Assembly: GCA_009733575.1 (NCBI GenBank)
Contig: ML770046.1
Location: 1 to 23,062 of the forward strand
Direction of reading: 5' to 3'
Length of the DNA stretch: 23,062 nt
Source of the DNA: Gymnopus androsaceus JB14
Taxonomy: Eukaryota; Basidiomycota; Agaricomycetes; Agaricales; Omphalotaceae
Shown here: positions 1-9,490 of the stretch, piece after piece
How positions within the stretch are numbered: position 1 is the first letter of the stretch
Layout of the letters: every line of letters begins with the position of its first letter
Notes under the pieces: model-generated
The model's input: the letters and a program-made list of their open reading frames with translations, nothing else
Database searches by the model: none
What the model was told of the DNA's origin: nothing
Translations under genes and position numbers: made by a program

Positions 1-192
1 AACATTGACTGGAATCTCTCAAGTGATGGATGGATTACCTTTCCCAATTGTCATGATGGTATATTTTGGATTCCTCCTCAGTTTCGCAAACCATTATGGA
101 GGCCTCAGAATTTATGCATTATATCTCGGGTAGGGTACACTAAGTTATCCTTTGCAGGATGTGTGTATGGAGAGGAATGGTCATTGTGTTGA
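1..192 (+). CDS. 3' end of a WD40/NACHT-WD40-type protein (partial)
   Basis: Frame 1 is open from the first base to a TGA at 190-192, giving 63 residues, and the gene continues upstream of the window. The peptide includes SSDGWITFPN, then FWIPPQFRKPLW, and near its end GCVYGEEWSLC. The order DGW, W[IV]PP..R..LW, and a final (H/Y)G..W..C matches my recollection of the conserved tail after the last WD40 blade in many basidiomycete WD40 and NACHT-WD40 (STAND) proteins. No WD40 repeat is inside the window, so the upstream architecture is inferred. The gene runs toward NLR-A in the same orientation, about 5.8 kb away across transposon-rich DNA. The family call rests on this short tail only. It could also be a decayed copy, since the rest of the gene is not visible. 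Confidence 0.65.
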   Translation, partial: NIDWNLSSDGWITFPNCHDGIFWIPPQFRKPLWRPQNLCIISRVGYTKLSFAGCVYGEEWSLC

Positions 193-762
193 GGGGTGAC
201 CAATGTTATTGATAACTGTGAATTTCTTCCCTAAGTACATTAATAACCACTCTTAGGAAAATTCTTTTTGACAACTTTGTTATCAGTTAACAACCTCTTC
301 TACAATCTTCATCCACACTGGACCTTTTCCAGAGAGATTTTTCAATTTTTTTTTCAATGGCATGGTGCACCCCTATAAACTCTTATGTGACATGATTATG
401 CTGGATTTATCAGGCTCTATGTACAGTCTAATACTTACTGACAACAACATATAGATAATATATACACATCAAGATTACAAGTCCTTAGACACAAATATCC
501 TTTTCACACTAAAATCAAAATAAAATTCATAACCTTTTCCTGTTGTTTTCCTGTCTTCATATTTATTTAACTGACACTGCAGTCCAACAAGATAATTCTA
601 CCCAACAACCACTGCTTTGGCCCATCAGCATAGCTCACCCAGGTTTTGCTGATGTAATCTCCTAAGTTTATTATAATTACTTTAGTGAGTTGTTCTGAGT
701 TGTAAGGCAAAGTTTGTAAGACATTAAGAATCTTCAACTAATAAATATACCTTGAGTAAGAA
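193..762. other. AT-rich intergenic stretch
   Basis: This is the 3' flank of the partial gene at 1-192. I see no convincing coding frame, RNA gene or terminal-repeat element. It has T-runs near 346-354 and is AT-rich throughout. Confidence 0.5.
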
Positions 763-1021
763 TACTGTATTGATACGACTGTAAGTTCCCGTAACTGTAA
801 CGCCAGCCCCGGGAACTTAGCCATTTTGTGAATCGTAACGCATAACTCCACTCCGGGAACCTCAAATCGTAACACTAAAGTCAAAAAATTCTCCAAAATA
901 TGCCCAAAAAAAGCATTAAAAATTTTCCATAATGCCAACTTTTGCCTTGGGAACTTCATTTTTTCAAGTTCTCACCGTAACACATAACACCCTGGGAACA
1001 TACCGTCGCATTGATACAGTA
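763..1021. mobile_element. MITE with imperfect 26-bp terminal inverted repeats, TA-flanked
   Basis: The left end (765-790, CTGTATTGATACGACTGTAA then GTTCCC) matches the reverse complement of the right end (994-1019) at 21 of 26 positions. A TA dinucleotide lies directly outside each end (763-764 and 1020-1021), as expected for a Tc1/mariner-type target duplication. There is no transposase frame in the 255 bp. Inside, a short motif of the form CGTAAC...CC..GGGAAC occurs three times, near 795-819, 835-863 and 976-999. The superfamily call is an inference from the TA alone. Confidence 0.65.
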
Positions 1022-1380
1022 TTTAAGTTTAATAAGATAATATGAGTTGAGCATTGATAATTGTTGAAATTGAGGCTAAAGATGTGGTTGAATAATCAAA
1101 GATCTGAGATGTTTTTTTTCGGGCTCTATACCTCATGAAAAGCATCCTAGGTCTTCTCAGGCTGTCTGAAGATTCCTTAGGTTACTTACCTCTGGTTACC
1201 TTAGGCTACTTCCGATTGACATTAGGTCACCCATGGCCATCTGAAAAGACCCAGGAACAGAGGGGGGGGAGGTAAACCTAGGCAACCTGAGCATCTTAGG
1301 TGAGTCTGACCTAGGGGACTTACGGGTACTAGGCAGCTTAAGTGACCAAAGGAGACTTGAAGTTTTCTTTGATAACTTAG

Positions 1381-1437
1381 GGCCCAGACCATTTTGCTGA
1401 TGCTGTTGGAGGTTCATCAGGAAAAATGGTCTGGGCC
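1381..1437. repeat. Perfect 15-bp inverted repeat (hairpin)
   Basis: GGCCCAGACCATTTT at 1381-1395 is the exact reverse complement of 1423-1437, with a 27-nt loop. A diverged inverted copy of its right half (roughly 1409-1440) is seen at 1754-1784, where GGCCCA and TTTTTCCTGAT recur. It lies inside the CCTAGG block. Confidence 0.75.
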
Positions 1438-1560
1438 AAGGATAGCCTAGGTGACCTAAGCCTCCTAGGTTACAGGGGCTGGACTTGGGATGGCCTAGGC
1501 AGCCTAGGCCTCCTAGGTTACCTAGGACTATCTCAGGCTGCCTGAGGTTTCCCCAGGGTT

Positions 1561-1628
1561 CTTCCAGGTTTCCTCAGGTTTCCTCAGGTTTCTCAGGTTT
1601 TCTCAGGTTTTCTCAGGTTTTCTCAGGT
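1561..1628. repeat. Tandem ~10-bp repeat, TTTTCTCAGG type
   Basis: Six or seven consecutive units of TTTCCTCAGG or TTTTCTCAGG are present, with length variation of 9-10 bp. The last four are nearly identical. It looks like a minisatellite produced by replication slippage. Confidence 0.8.
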
Positions 1629-1740
1629 GACTCAGGTTGTCAAAAGTCCACCCCCTAATTCCTAGGTCATCCTAAAGGAACCTAGGCAACCTAGGTGGCC
1701 TAGGTGGCCTAGGTGTCTTTGAGTTACCTTGAGGTTAACT

Positions 1741-2296
1741 TCAGGCCATCCAAGGCCCAAACAGTTTTTCCTGATATTATTCTGGAAATTCAGAGTAACT
1801 CTCTAGTTACAAACTGTAAATAAACCAGTACTCACCAGTGCAAAATGCTACAATGAGCTGGAGCCCCTATTGACCCACTTGCATCAGCAAAAAATGTATT
1901 TTGGGATTTTCACTCTGCAGGATTGAATAAATGGAGGCCAGTATTATTTTAGGAAAATAGTTTGTAAATAATAAAGTTTTCCACCATGAATTTCCATTGA
2001 AAAACAATGAAAATCCCACCTGAAAAATAAATAGAAAAGACCATCTTTTCCATGGTCTTTTCCATGTGTAAAAGGTCCTGTAAGCTTTGTTCTTTCTTTG
2101 TTTTATTCCACCATCCTCAGTTACCACCAGTTACTTCCCTGCACTGATGGTATTGGATGTTAATCAGCAGAGTGGTAGGAAGAGCTTTGTCATCATTAAG
2201 AGTGCTTAACTTCATCTTCTCAATGTACCCAGAAGCACTGAGCAGATAAATGTTGTTCTCCCTGGTTCTCTGAGAGCCATTTTATAAGTATCCTAC
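1741..2296. other. Intergenic stretch without recognised content
   Basis: I see no gene here. An 86-codon minus-strand frame (1867-2127) is hydrophobic and aromatic-rich and lies in AT-rich DNA. It has no recognisable motif or splice context, so I treat it as chance. The left copy of the hAT-type target duplication starts at 2297. Confidence 0.5.
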
Positions 2297-2304
2297 ATTG
2301 CTTG

Positions 2305-2777
2305 TAGTCATGGGCAAGAATCATGAATCATCAAGGATACTCTAGTCATGATCCTTGAAAATGATTCTAGGATAGAGTCATACCACAAAAAAAAGGATCA
2401 TGACTCTACTCTGGAGTAGAGTTAGAATCACCTGGTTTGGGACCTAGGATACTCTAGCAAGGATACTCTTAAATACTTGCTATGTGCTGTATATGATGTA
2501 TTGTGAGTGAAATGTGTCTGAAACATCAATATTGCTACTGCTGAGGGTTGTATACTAATATTTAATACATCTAATACAACGCTTATTGGTTATTCAATGT
2601 TCACTCTAGAGTATCCTTGGATTGATTTGACTCTTGACTCTAGGTGATCCTATCCTAGAGTCACTTGTGCTTAAGTGATTCTACTTGTGGCTAGAGTTAA
2701 GATCATGGGTTTTGGAGTGAGAGTATCCTAGCAAAGAGTCAAGAGTCAGATAGAGTCATGATTCTTGCCCATGACTA
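2305..2777. mobile_element. hAT-type MITE with 8-bp target-site duplication
   Basis: The ends are perfect 22-bp inverted repeats: 2305-2326, starting TAGTCATGGGCAAGAATCAT, and the reverse complement at 2756-2777. They are flanked by a perfect 8-bp direct repeat, ATTGCTTG, at 2297-2304 and 2778-2785. An 8-bp duplication with a TA-starting terminal repeat is characteristic of the hAT superfamily. The 473-bp body has no transposase frame. It contains many short sub-terminal motifs in both orientations, such as GGATACTCTAG, CTAGAGTATCC and TAGAGTCATGATCC, which are typical transposase-binding-like repeats. The intact ends and duplication suggest a fairly recent insertion. Confidence 0.88.
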
Positions 2778-2936
2778 ATTGCTTGTGCTGATTGTAAGCA
2801 CAATATGGACCATATGCTTATTCTTCTACCTTGAGTAAACCTTAGGTATAGAGCCCTGAGAATCTGAGAGCCATTTCAATAACTGAATGATTACCCAAGG
2901 GATGTGCAAAAATTCTAAATTATATATCACCTTGTA

Positions 2937-3603
2937 CTTGGGTGCTCAGAAAGTAACGGACCCAATGTTTTTTTGACAATATCTCAAGAACAACTTCGAA
3001 TTTCTATTAGGTCTAAGTTAGAGAGTTTATCTATAGAACATCTACAATTTTTGGATATAGCTTACAAAATATATATATGGGAATTGGCTGCTGTATGAAT
3101 ATTTCTTAAGAATTTCCAAAATCTGCAGCCATGAATAATTTTTTTCAAGAAAAGCTGTGTTCACCATTGGAAAGAGCAACATTGAAAATGGGGGTTTCAA
3201 CTTTTTCCCTAGAAAATGATTGAATTTGACGCCACTATCTGAGCTGCAAATGTGCAAGTTTGGGCTCATTTTGGTCATTTTTAGAGCATCTTCTTGCAAT
3301 AATGGAGAGGTCAAATTGAATGATTTTCCTAGTGAATAAGCTGTAACCCCCGTCTTCAATGTTGGTCTTTCCAATGGTAAACATGGCTTTTTCTTGAAAA
3401 AAATATTCATGGCTGCAGATTTTGGAAATTCTTGAGAAATATTCATATAGCAGTCAATTCTCATGTATATATTTTGTAACCTATATCAAAAAATTGTGAA
3501 TATTCCATAGATAAACTCTCTAACTTAGACCTAATAGAAATACGAAGTTATTCCTGAGATATTGTCAAAAAACACCAGGTCCGTTACTTTCCGTGCACCC
3601 AAG
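2937..3603. mobile_element. Fold-back element: 667-bp near-palindrome, TA-flanked
   Basis: The left arm 2937-3230 and right arm 3310-3603 are each 294 nt and are reverse complements of each other at high identity. Long exact stretches include one of about 40 nt that contains TAGGTCTAAGTTAGAGAGTT. A 79-nt spacer (3231-3309) separates them. The ends read CTTGGGTGC and GCACCCAAG with TA just outside (2935-2936 and 3604-3605), suggesting a Tc1/mariner-type TA insertion. The first 25 nt, with AAAGTAACGGACC, resemble mariner-like terminal repeats. The open frames on the minus strand here are products of the palindrome. No transposase is present, so it needs one supplied from elsewhere. Confidence 0.85.
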
Positions 3604-3605
3604 TA

Positions 3606-5785
3606 TTTTGGTCTTAAGCTCAATGGACCCCTCCCTCCCCTCCTGTACTTGCCTTATATGGAAGAATATTCCCACAGTTACATAAGCAAATCCCCGGGGA
3701 CATTGCCCCAATTGATCCCACAGATGTGATCTGCTTTGCTATACTCCTGGTCTATCCCCCTCTTCCCTGCTGTCAAATTAATGCCTCTAATCATTACAAA
3801 AGCAGTCATATTTTGAGATTTTGCACAAACATATTCATTTTTGATGATGTTACTGAAGTGGAAAATGTTTATTTGTCTGTATAATCCAAATATTCTAGAC
3901 AATAACTCATAGGAGGGTCAGAGAACTAACCATGTGCAAGCTATCCTGTGCCTGCTCAATGTGTCAAAAATGCATAAAACATGTAAAAGTATTGATTCCA
4001 GACCATATTGCTGCAATAAATTAAGTTCAGAAATTTTAGCCTTAGGGCCTCTTGACCCCACCCACCCCTCCCAACCCTATATGGGCGCTTAAATTCCTGC
4101 ACACCCCTTGTGATTACCATGAGAACATGCTATTAATCTCTTGTTTTGCTTTCCAAAGGGGAATTTCACTTAATTATACTAGGAAAATGTATAAATGTGC
4201 CCTTAAAACTGACATAACCTCAAAAAGTCACAAGTATGCCTTGATCAAAAATGCTATATTCAAAAAAAAGAAGTTGAGATGGGACAGTTGAACACAAGCT
4301 TTTCGAAACTGTTTGTTGGCATGTGTGGGTCCAACAGTGATCACGTCATTCTAGAACCCGCGATCCGCCAAACAACCTGCAAACCCAATCTAAACGCTAA
4401 GGGCCCTAGATGGGGGGGGGGGGTAATGTCATACCCAGTACCACCAATTTTACTGTCTTCAACCCCCAAACCCTCCCAATCATATGCATAACCTACCCTA
4501 CCGGCTTGACAACTGCCTGCTAAGCCTACGATGTATCCCAGCTACTTCCATACATACTTACTATTCACCAATCCAACATCCCGCACGTATATAACCGGTA
4601 AACTCCCTTGGAGGATCCCTTGTCTTGATATTAACCTGTTTTACTCCCGTACCTCTTGTTTTCTCTATTTCTTATACTCTTGTCATTTCATCTATTTTCA
4701 CAATATACACTTGTTCTGGCTTTTGCTTTTTGACTCACACATCAACTTGACTACCAGCAAGCTCATACAACAATCAGACTTGCCACCGTTGACTACTCAA
4801 TGTCGGTTCACACAACTAGACTCAGAACTCACATTCAGGAGCTTTGGCATTCCCAATCCACCCACTTCTTACTACTAGTCTCTGACTAGTTCACCTGCAC
4901 ACCTATTCAATCACGGATCTCGCCCGCCTTTCATACTAAAGGCCACAAAGCTACTTTCAGTACCTTTCCCAAGACCATCGACTCCAGTCTTAAATGAATA
5001 AGTCAGAGGTGTAATATGTAACATTTAGTGAACTTAAATTTGAAACTATACAATACTTACTTACAGGGTTCTAACTTCTAAAATTTACCTTACTAGATCA
5101 CTAAGTAATAGTACTCAACACCCTGCCGGAATGCACTCCTCTGATATACTTAGTCTACTGTTTGGGCACTTACAAAGCTGCTGCCCTCACTGCTTGTGGT
5201 CATTTGCCCCTCTTCATTCTGAAGGAAATCAACAAGGCACAACAGCAGACTTTACGAAATACTCCATTTTGACTTATTTGGCATATTTGTGATCTGTGAC
5301 CATTTGTGACAACAACTAGGTTGCTAAATAAGCAAAGGGTTGTTTCATGGCAAGGGGGTTGTCAAATAGAATAATCCAATTCTTCCTCCTTTTTTTGCGT
5401 GTCCGAGAATGTCTTGATTGAACAAAGAGTCTTCAAGTCTTAGGACTCCGTGTATCAGTGTGCGGTTGTGCAAGTCATTGAGATGCATGGAGTAGGCTCC
5501 AACCGTTTTAGTTTACAGACATTTATAAACGTTTAAACTGTTCGCGTTTACTGTTTAGTTTGTGATGCTGGACAAAAAGATAGGAAACAGTTTAAAACAC
5601 TTTTAAACGGTTGTCCGGAACTTCCGACCTGAGCTTAAAATTCAGAAATATATTGATAAACCTTATTGAGAAGTTCACGTGATGTAAAGATTGTTCAAAT
5701 TTGGTTAATCAATACTTTTCACAAAATTTCACTTGAGTGGAAATTTTTGTACTTGTGTGTTCGTTCCTTCATGTAGCCACACTGC
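3606..5785. other. Intergenic region, possibly with a decayed retroelement end
   Basis: No gene is recognisable in 2.2 kb. Base composition changes at about 4290-5030, where the DNA is richer in C and T on the plus strand. It contains a G-run (4413-4424), a TATA-like CGTATATAACC near 4585, and TG...CA-compatible boundaries (TGTTGG at 4314 and TGTAACA ending at 5033). This could be a solo LTR, but I found no matching 5-bp target duplication. The open frames at 4052-4491 and 4531-4878 have no recognisable motif. The remainder up to the NLR-A promoter is AT-rich and featureless apart from the small inverted repeat listed separately. Confidence 0.4.
5501..5612. repeat. Short inverted-repeat element, AACCGTTT ends
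   Basis: AACCGTTT at 5501-5508 is mirrored by AAACGGTT at 5605-5612. The interior is dense in TTTAAAC/GTTTAAAC motifs in both orientations (for example 5530-5537 and 5588-5594). It may be a tiny hAT-like MITE remnant, but I found no flanking duplication. It lies about 170 bp upstream of the NLR-A TATA box. Confidence 0.35.
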
Positions 5786-5793
5786 TATATAAA
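5786..5793 (+). promoter_or_regulatory. Putative TATA box of NLR-A
   Basis: TATATAAA lies 183 nt upstream of the chosen ATG at 5976, in otherwise mixed sequence. With a usual 30-nt offset, transcription would start near 5820 and leave a 5' leader of about 155 nt. It is assigned from position and motif only. Confidence 0.45.
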
Positions 5794-5975
5794 GTCAGGT
5801 ATGTGCTGCCTGAGGTACCGATAAACAGAATCGGCACCCACTGCACCTGTAATCATCAAGCTCGTCAATTGAATTGACGCCCTAGAGACGCGCATTGTCT
5901 CGCGGCGTGCCTGGGCGTCTTACGCTCTTGAACCAGAACTTCCATCATCTATATACGTGTCAATCGCTAGCACCA

Positions 5976-8900
5976 ATGTCCAAACTTACAGCCAAGTATA
6001 AATCCCTTTCGGGCAAGGCCGCTCACAAGGAGAGTGGTGATATCCCATCAGGCGTTGACTTGAGTCACCTCAAGTTGGGCCTGGGTGTGCTCTCCAATAT
6101 TGCCGAGGCAGCAGGAATTACTCCGCTCTCAAGACTGCTGAGATACTCAAGGAATAGTGGAGATCATAGAGGTAGTGTTTCTGTGATAGATACATTGAGT
6201 ATCTTTACTCAAAGCTGTTTAGAAAAAGGGAGAAAATACAGAGGCCATCAAGGATTTTGCTCAATTCACATCCGAACTTCATCAAAGTCTGAACAAAATT
6301 GTTCCTACAAGTGGTGGTATGCAGATGAATGATGATTTGTATGAAAAGATTAAAGGGTTTCAGCAGTATGTATTTCCATTAAATATTTATTATACAAGTT
6401 GAAGCTACTAGATTGAATAAATTACAGATATCTTGAGAATAGTCAGGAAACTTTGAAGGGGCTTGCTCATCGGTCAAGATTCGGGGCCTTTTTGCATGCT
6501 GAACGTGATAAAAAGGTTCTTGTAGGCTTTAAAGAAAAGAGTAACAGATTTATGGCATCACTGAATGTATGCATTCCTATCTCAGGCATTCATTGACTTT
6601 TACTTATGATCCTTCAGCTTCAAGCAGTCCTTGAAATTCACCAGCTGGTGTCTCCTGGGACAAAGAGTAGACAGGTATGGTTCATGTCTATATTTTTGGA
6701 AAGTTGGTTAAAGTTTAATGTCCAGTATGCAACAATCACTCATGAGTGTGTAAAATTCCTCCACTTGGATGAGATAAATAAATAATCTTGCCATACAGAA
6801 GCATCAAGCTAGCGACACCTATGGCACCAAGAGTTTTTACTGGCAGAGATGAACTGGTAACTGCAAGTGTTGATAAGTTATGCCAGGGAGACCAGGTTCA
6901 TTTGGCTATCTTAGGTGCTGGAGGAATGGGAAAGACTTCCTTGGCACTACATATTATGGAACATGCAAAAGTAAGGGAAAAGTTCCAAGAGCATGCATAT
7001 TTTGTTCCTTGTGAGATGATGCCAGATGCTCCCTCCCTCATTCAAGGACTGCTACAGGTCTTGAAGCTATCTATCCCTGAGGGAAAAAATGGATATGAAA
7101 TATTGGAAGCATATCTAAAGTCATCTCAGAAACCAATATTGCTTGTGTTGGATAACTTTGAGACACCATGGCATTCATCCACAAACCAAAATACTGTTCA
7201 GAATCTTGTTGAAAATATATGTGGTCAGAGGCAAGTATCAGTCATGGTAACAATGAGAGGAGCCAAAGGACCAGGGAATGTTGAGTGGAAGAAACTAGGT
7301 GGCCAGTCTGGATTGCCACCTCTTACATTGGAAGCAGCTAGAGAGGCCTTCATCTCAATTTCTCAGAATACAGATGGGTCTGAGGAGCTGGATGGACTAT
7401 TAAAGGAACTGGATTGCATGCCTCTAGCAGTCCTCCTGATGGCTCAACTCTCAAAGAGACTGTCATTGGATGATCTAATCAATGATTGGCAAATGAGCAA
7501 GACAAGTATGTTGAGAAATGAGAATCAAGACAGTCGATTGACAAGCATGAATACTTCAATTAACTTGTCTGTGAGAATGTTGATGTCTCGAGATGCTGGA
7601 GCCGCAAAGATTCTTCCAATGTTGGCATTTTTACCAAATGGAGTACCATTTTGGACTTCCAATTTGCCTCGGCTGTCTCCAGACTTGGGAGCTGGTTTTA
7701 AAATGAATGTGATAAACATGATTGATTCAGGATTGATCTATGAAGAGGGAAAATCACTGAAAATGTTATCACCAATCCGGGAATATATTCAGGTGAAAAA
7801 ACCTGCTACACAAGCTCATTTAGACCAAATCAGCAATTTCTATGTCCAACTGCTCCATGATTTACCTGACAGCGGAATGGAAGCCCAGGATTTGCTTGAG
7901 GGACATACTGCCAACATTTCAACAATCTTCGCTGAGATAGCTCCCCAGCAAGCACACTTAGAGGCTATATATTCCTTTGCTGAATTTACCAAATTCTATC
8001 CCCAGACTTTGCTAGTTCTTGACAAGGCATTGAGTCATAATTGGGATGGTGGGCAGCAAGAACATATTGAAATAAAATTCAAGAAGGTACACATCATGTA
8101 CTTGACAGGATTTTATAGGGAAGCAATATCAGAGATTCTAGAAATAGAGAAAATAAATATGCAGACAGTTCCAAATGATCAGAAAGTGCAAATAAAGACA
8201 CTGGCAAAATGCCAGCAGGAACTGGGGCAAATCTACTACATGCAAGCCCAATACTTTCAGGGCATAGAAAAGCTCACAAATGCACAAACTGAATTTGAGA
8301 ATATTGGGGATAGGCTAGGGGCTGCACAGTGTCTGAAGAGTTTGGGAAATATTGACTACATGCAAAATGAATATCTTCAGGCCATTGAAAAGCTCACAAA
8401 TGCACAAACTGAGTTTGAGAATATTGGAGATAGGCTAGGGGCTGCACAGTGTCTGAAGAGTTTGGGAAGTATTCACCGCATGCAAGATGAATATCCTCAA
8501 GCTATAGAAAAGTTCACAAATGCACAAACTGAGTTTGAGAAGATTGGGAATAGGTCAGGGGTTGCACAGTGTTTGTGGAGTTTGGGAAATATCCTCATGG
8601 TGCAAAATGAATACCCTCAGGCCATAGAAAAGCTCACAAATGCACAGACTGAGTTTCAGAAGCTTGGGGACAGGTCATGGGCTGCATGGTGTCTGCAGAG
8701 TTTAGGAGATGTCCACCATATGCAGAGTGAATATCCTCAGGCTATAGAAAAGCTCACTAATGCACAAACTGAGTTTGAGAACATTGGAAATAGACTAGGG
8801 GCTGCACAGTGTCTGCAGAGTTTGGGAAATATCCACCGTATGCAAGCTGAATATGCTCAGGCCATAGAAAAGCTCACAAATACACAAACTGAGTTTGAGA

Positions 8901-9490
8901 AAATTGGCAATAGGCTAGGGGCTGCCCGATGTCTGCGGAGTTTGGGAGATATTCACCACATGAAAAGTGAATATTGTCAAGCCATAGAAAACCTTGCAGA
9001 TTCACAAACTGAGTCTCAGAAGATTGGGGATAGGGATGGGGCTGCATGGTGTCTGAAAAGTTTGGGAGATATTCACTGCATGCAAAGTGAATATCCTCAG
9101 GCCATAGAAAAGCTCACAAATACAAAAACTGAGTTTGAGAAGATTGGGGATAGGTCAGGGGTTGCATGGTGCCTAAAGAGTTTGGGAGATATTCACTGCA
9201 TGCAAAGTGAATATCCTCAAGCCATAGAAAAGCTCACAAATACAAAAACTGAGTTTGAGAAGATTGGGGATAGGTCAGGGGTTGCATGGTGCCTAAAGAG
9301 TTTGGGAGATATTCACCACAAGCAAAATGAATATCCTCAAGCCATAGAAAAGCTCACAAATGCAAAAACTGAGTTTGAGAAAATTGGGATGAGGCAAGGG
9401 GCTGCACAGTGTGTACAGAGTCTGGATAGCATTCACCAAGAGTTGTTAAGGAGTCCATCTCTGGATTCCCAAAATGTATTTGCACTTTAA
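5976..9490 (+). CDS. NLR-A: helical N-domain / NB-ARC / TPR receptor-like STAND protein, exon 1 frameshifted
   Basis: This is a STAND NTPase of the fungal NLR type, presumably a cytosolic nucleotide-switch sensor. Proposed exons are 5976-6171, 6223-6365, 6428-6566, 6618-6674 and 6809-9490. The acceptor at 6808 keeps frame; the stronger-looking one at 6798 does not. The start ATG has A at -3. Exons 1-4 encode an alpha-helical N-domain (KLGLGVLSNIAEAAG, DFAQFTSELHQSL, LQAVLEIHQL). Exon 5 encodes Walker A GAGGMGKTS (6914-6940), Walker B ILLVLDNFE (7136-7162), VTMRG as sensor 1, MPLAVLL as the GLPL-like motif (7418-7438) and LSPIREY near the winged-helix end (7766-7786). Ten 40-residue TPR units and a short tail follow. 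The large exon is open for 893 codons. Exon 1 seems to lack one base near 6122 and one near 6153: ALKTAEILKE and IVEIIE fall in successive frames. So either the protein starts later (for example ATG 6821) or the gene is newly broken. Family call is firm; function in self/non-self recognition is inferred. Confidence 0.85.
8231..9430 (+). repeat. Ten in-phase 120-bp TPR units of NLR-A
   Basis: Exactly ten 120-bp units (40 residues each) run from 8231 to 9430 without gaps. The unit core is EYPQAIEKLTNAQTEFEKIG, followed by DR.GAA.CL.SLG. The canonical TPR positions (A, L-G, Y, A) are constant. Variation concentrates at unit positions 2-3, 6, 9, 29, 33 (Q/W/R), 36 (K/W/Q/R) and 40 (N/D/S). Units 8 (9071-9190) and 9 (9191-9310) differ at one base of 120, a silent CAG/CAA change at 9100/9220. 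This indicates recent unequal exchange or duplication. Confidence 0.95.

Larger units (their letters stand above)
1146..1713. repeat. CCTAGG-rich low-complexity block
   Basis: The palindromic hexamer CCTAGG occurs 14 times in 568 bp, starting at 1146, 1277, 1310, 1446, 1464, 1494, 1503, 1512, 1521, 1661, 1681, 1690, 1699 and 1708. Two runs of four (1494-1526 and 1681-1713) are spaced exactly 9 bp apart, so they are tandem CCTAGGNNN units. The related CCTCAGG and CTTAGG variants fill much of the rest. No reading frame of interest crosses the block. The origin is unknown; it may be a minisatellite or the inside of a repeat element. Confidence 0.8.

Noticed and set aside
1119..2855. 13-bp inverted match GGGCTCTATACCT / AGGTATAGAGCCC as ends of a 1.7-kb element
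   Set aside because: A match of this length is expected several times by chance in a window this size, and no target duplication flanks it.
3042..3464. 140-codon minus-strand open frame
   Set aside because: It lies entirely inside the fold-back element and reads through both arms of the palindrome; there is no protein motif.
6788..6808. Reading the NB-ARC exon as starting at 6788
   Set aside because: There is no ATG there (the codon is TTG), and the bases up to 6798 look like intron end (CCATACAG). The in-frame acceptor after CATCAAG at 6808 joins exon 4 correctly.
7525..7719. Minus-strand frames inside the NLR exons (also 14949-15188, 16062-16439 and 16529-16780)
   Set aside because: They are antisense shadows of the NB-ARC/TPR coding sequence and its repeats.
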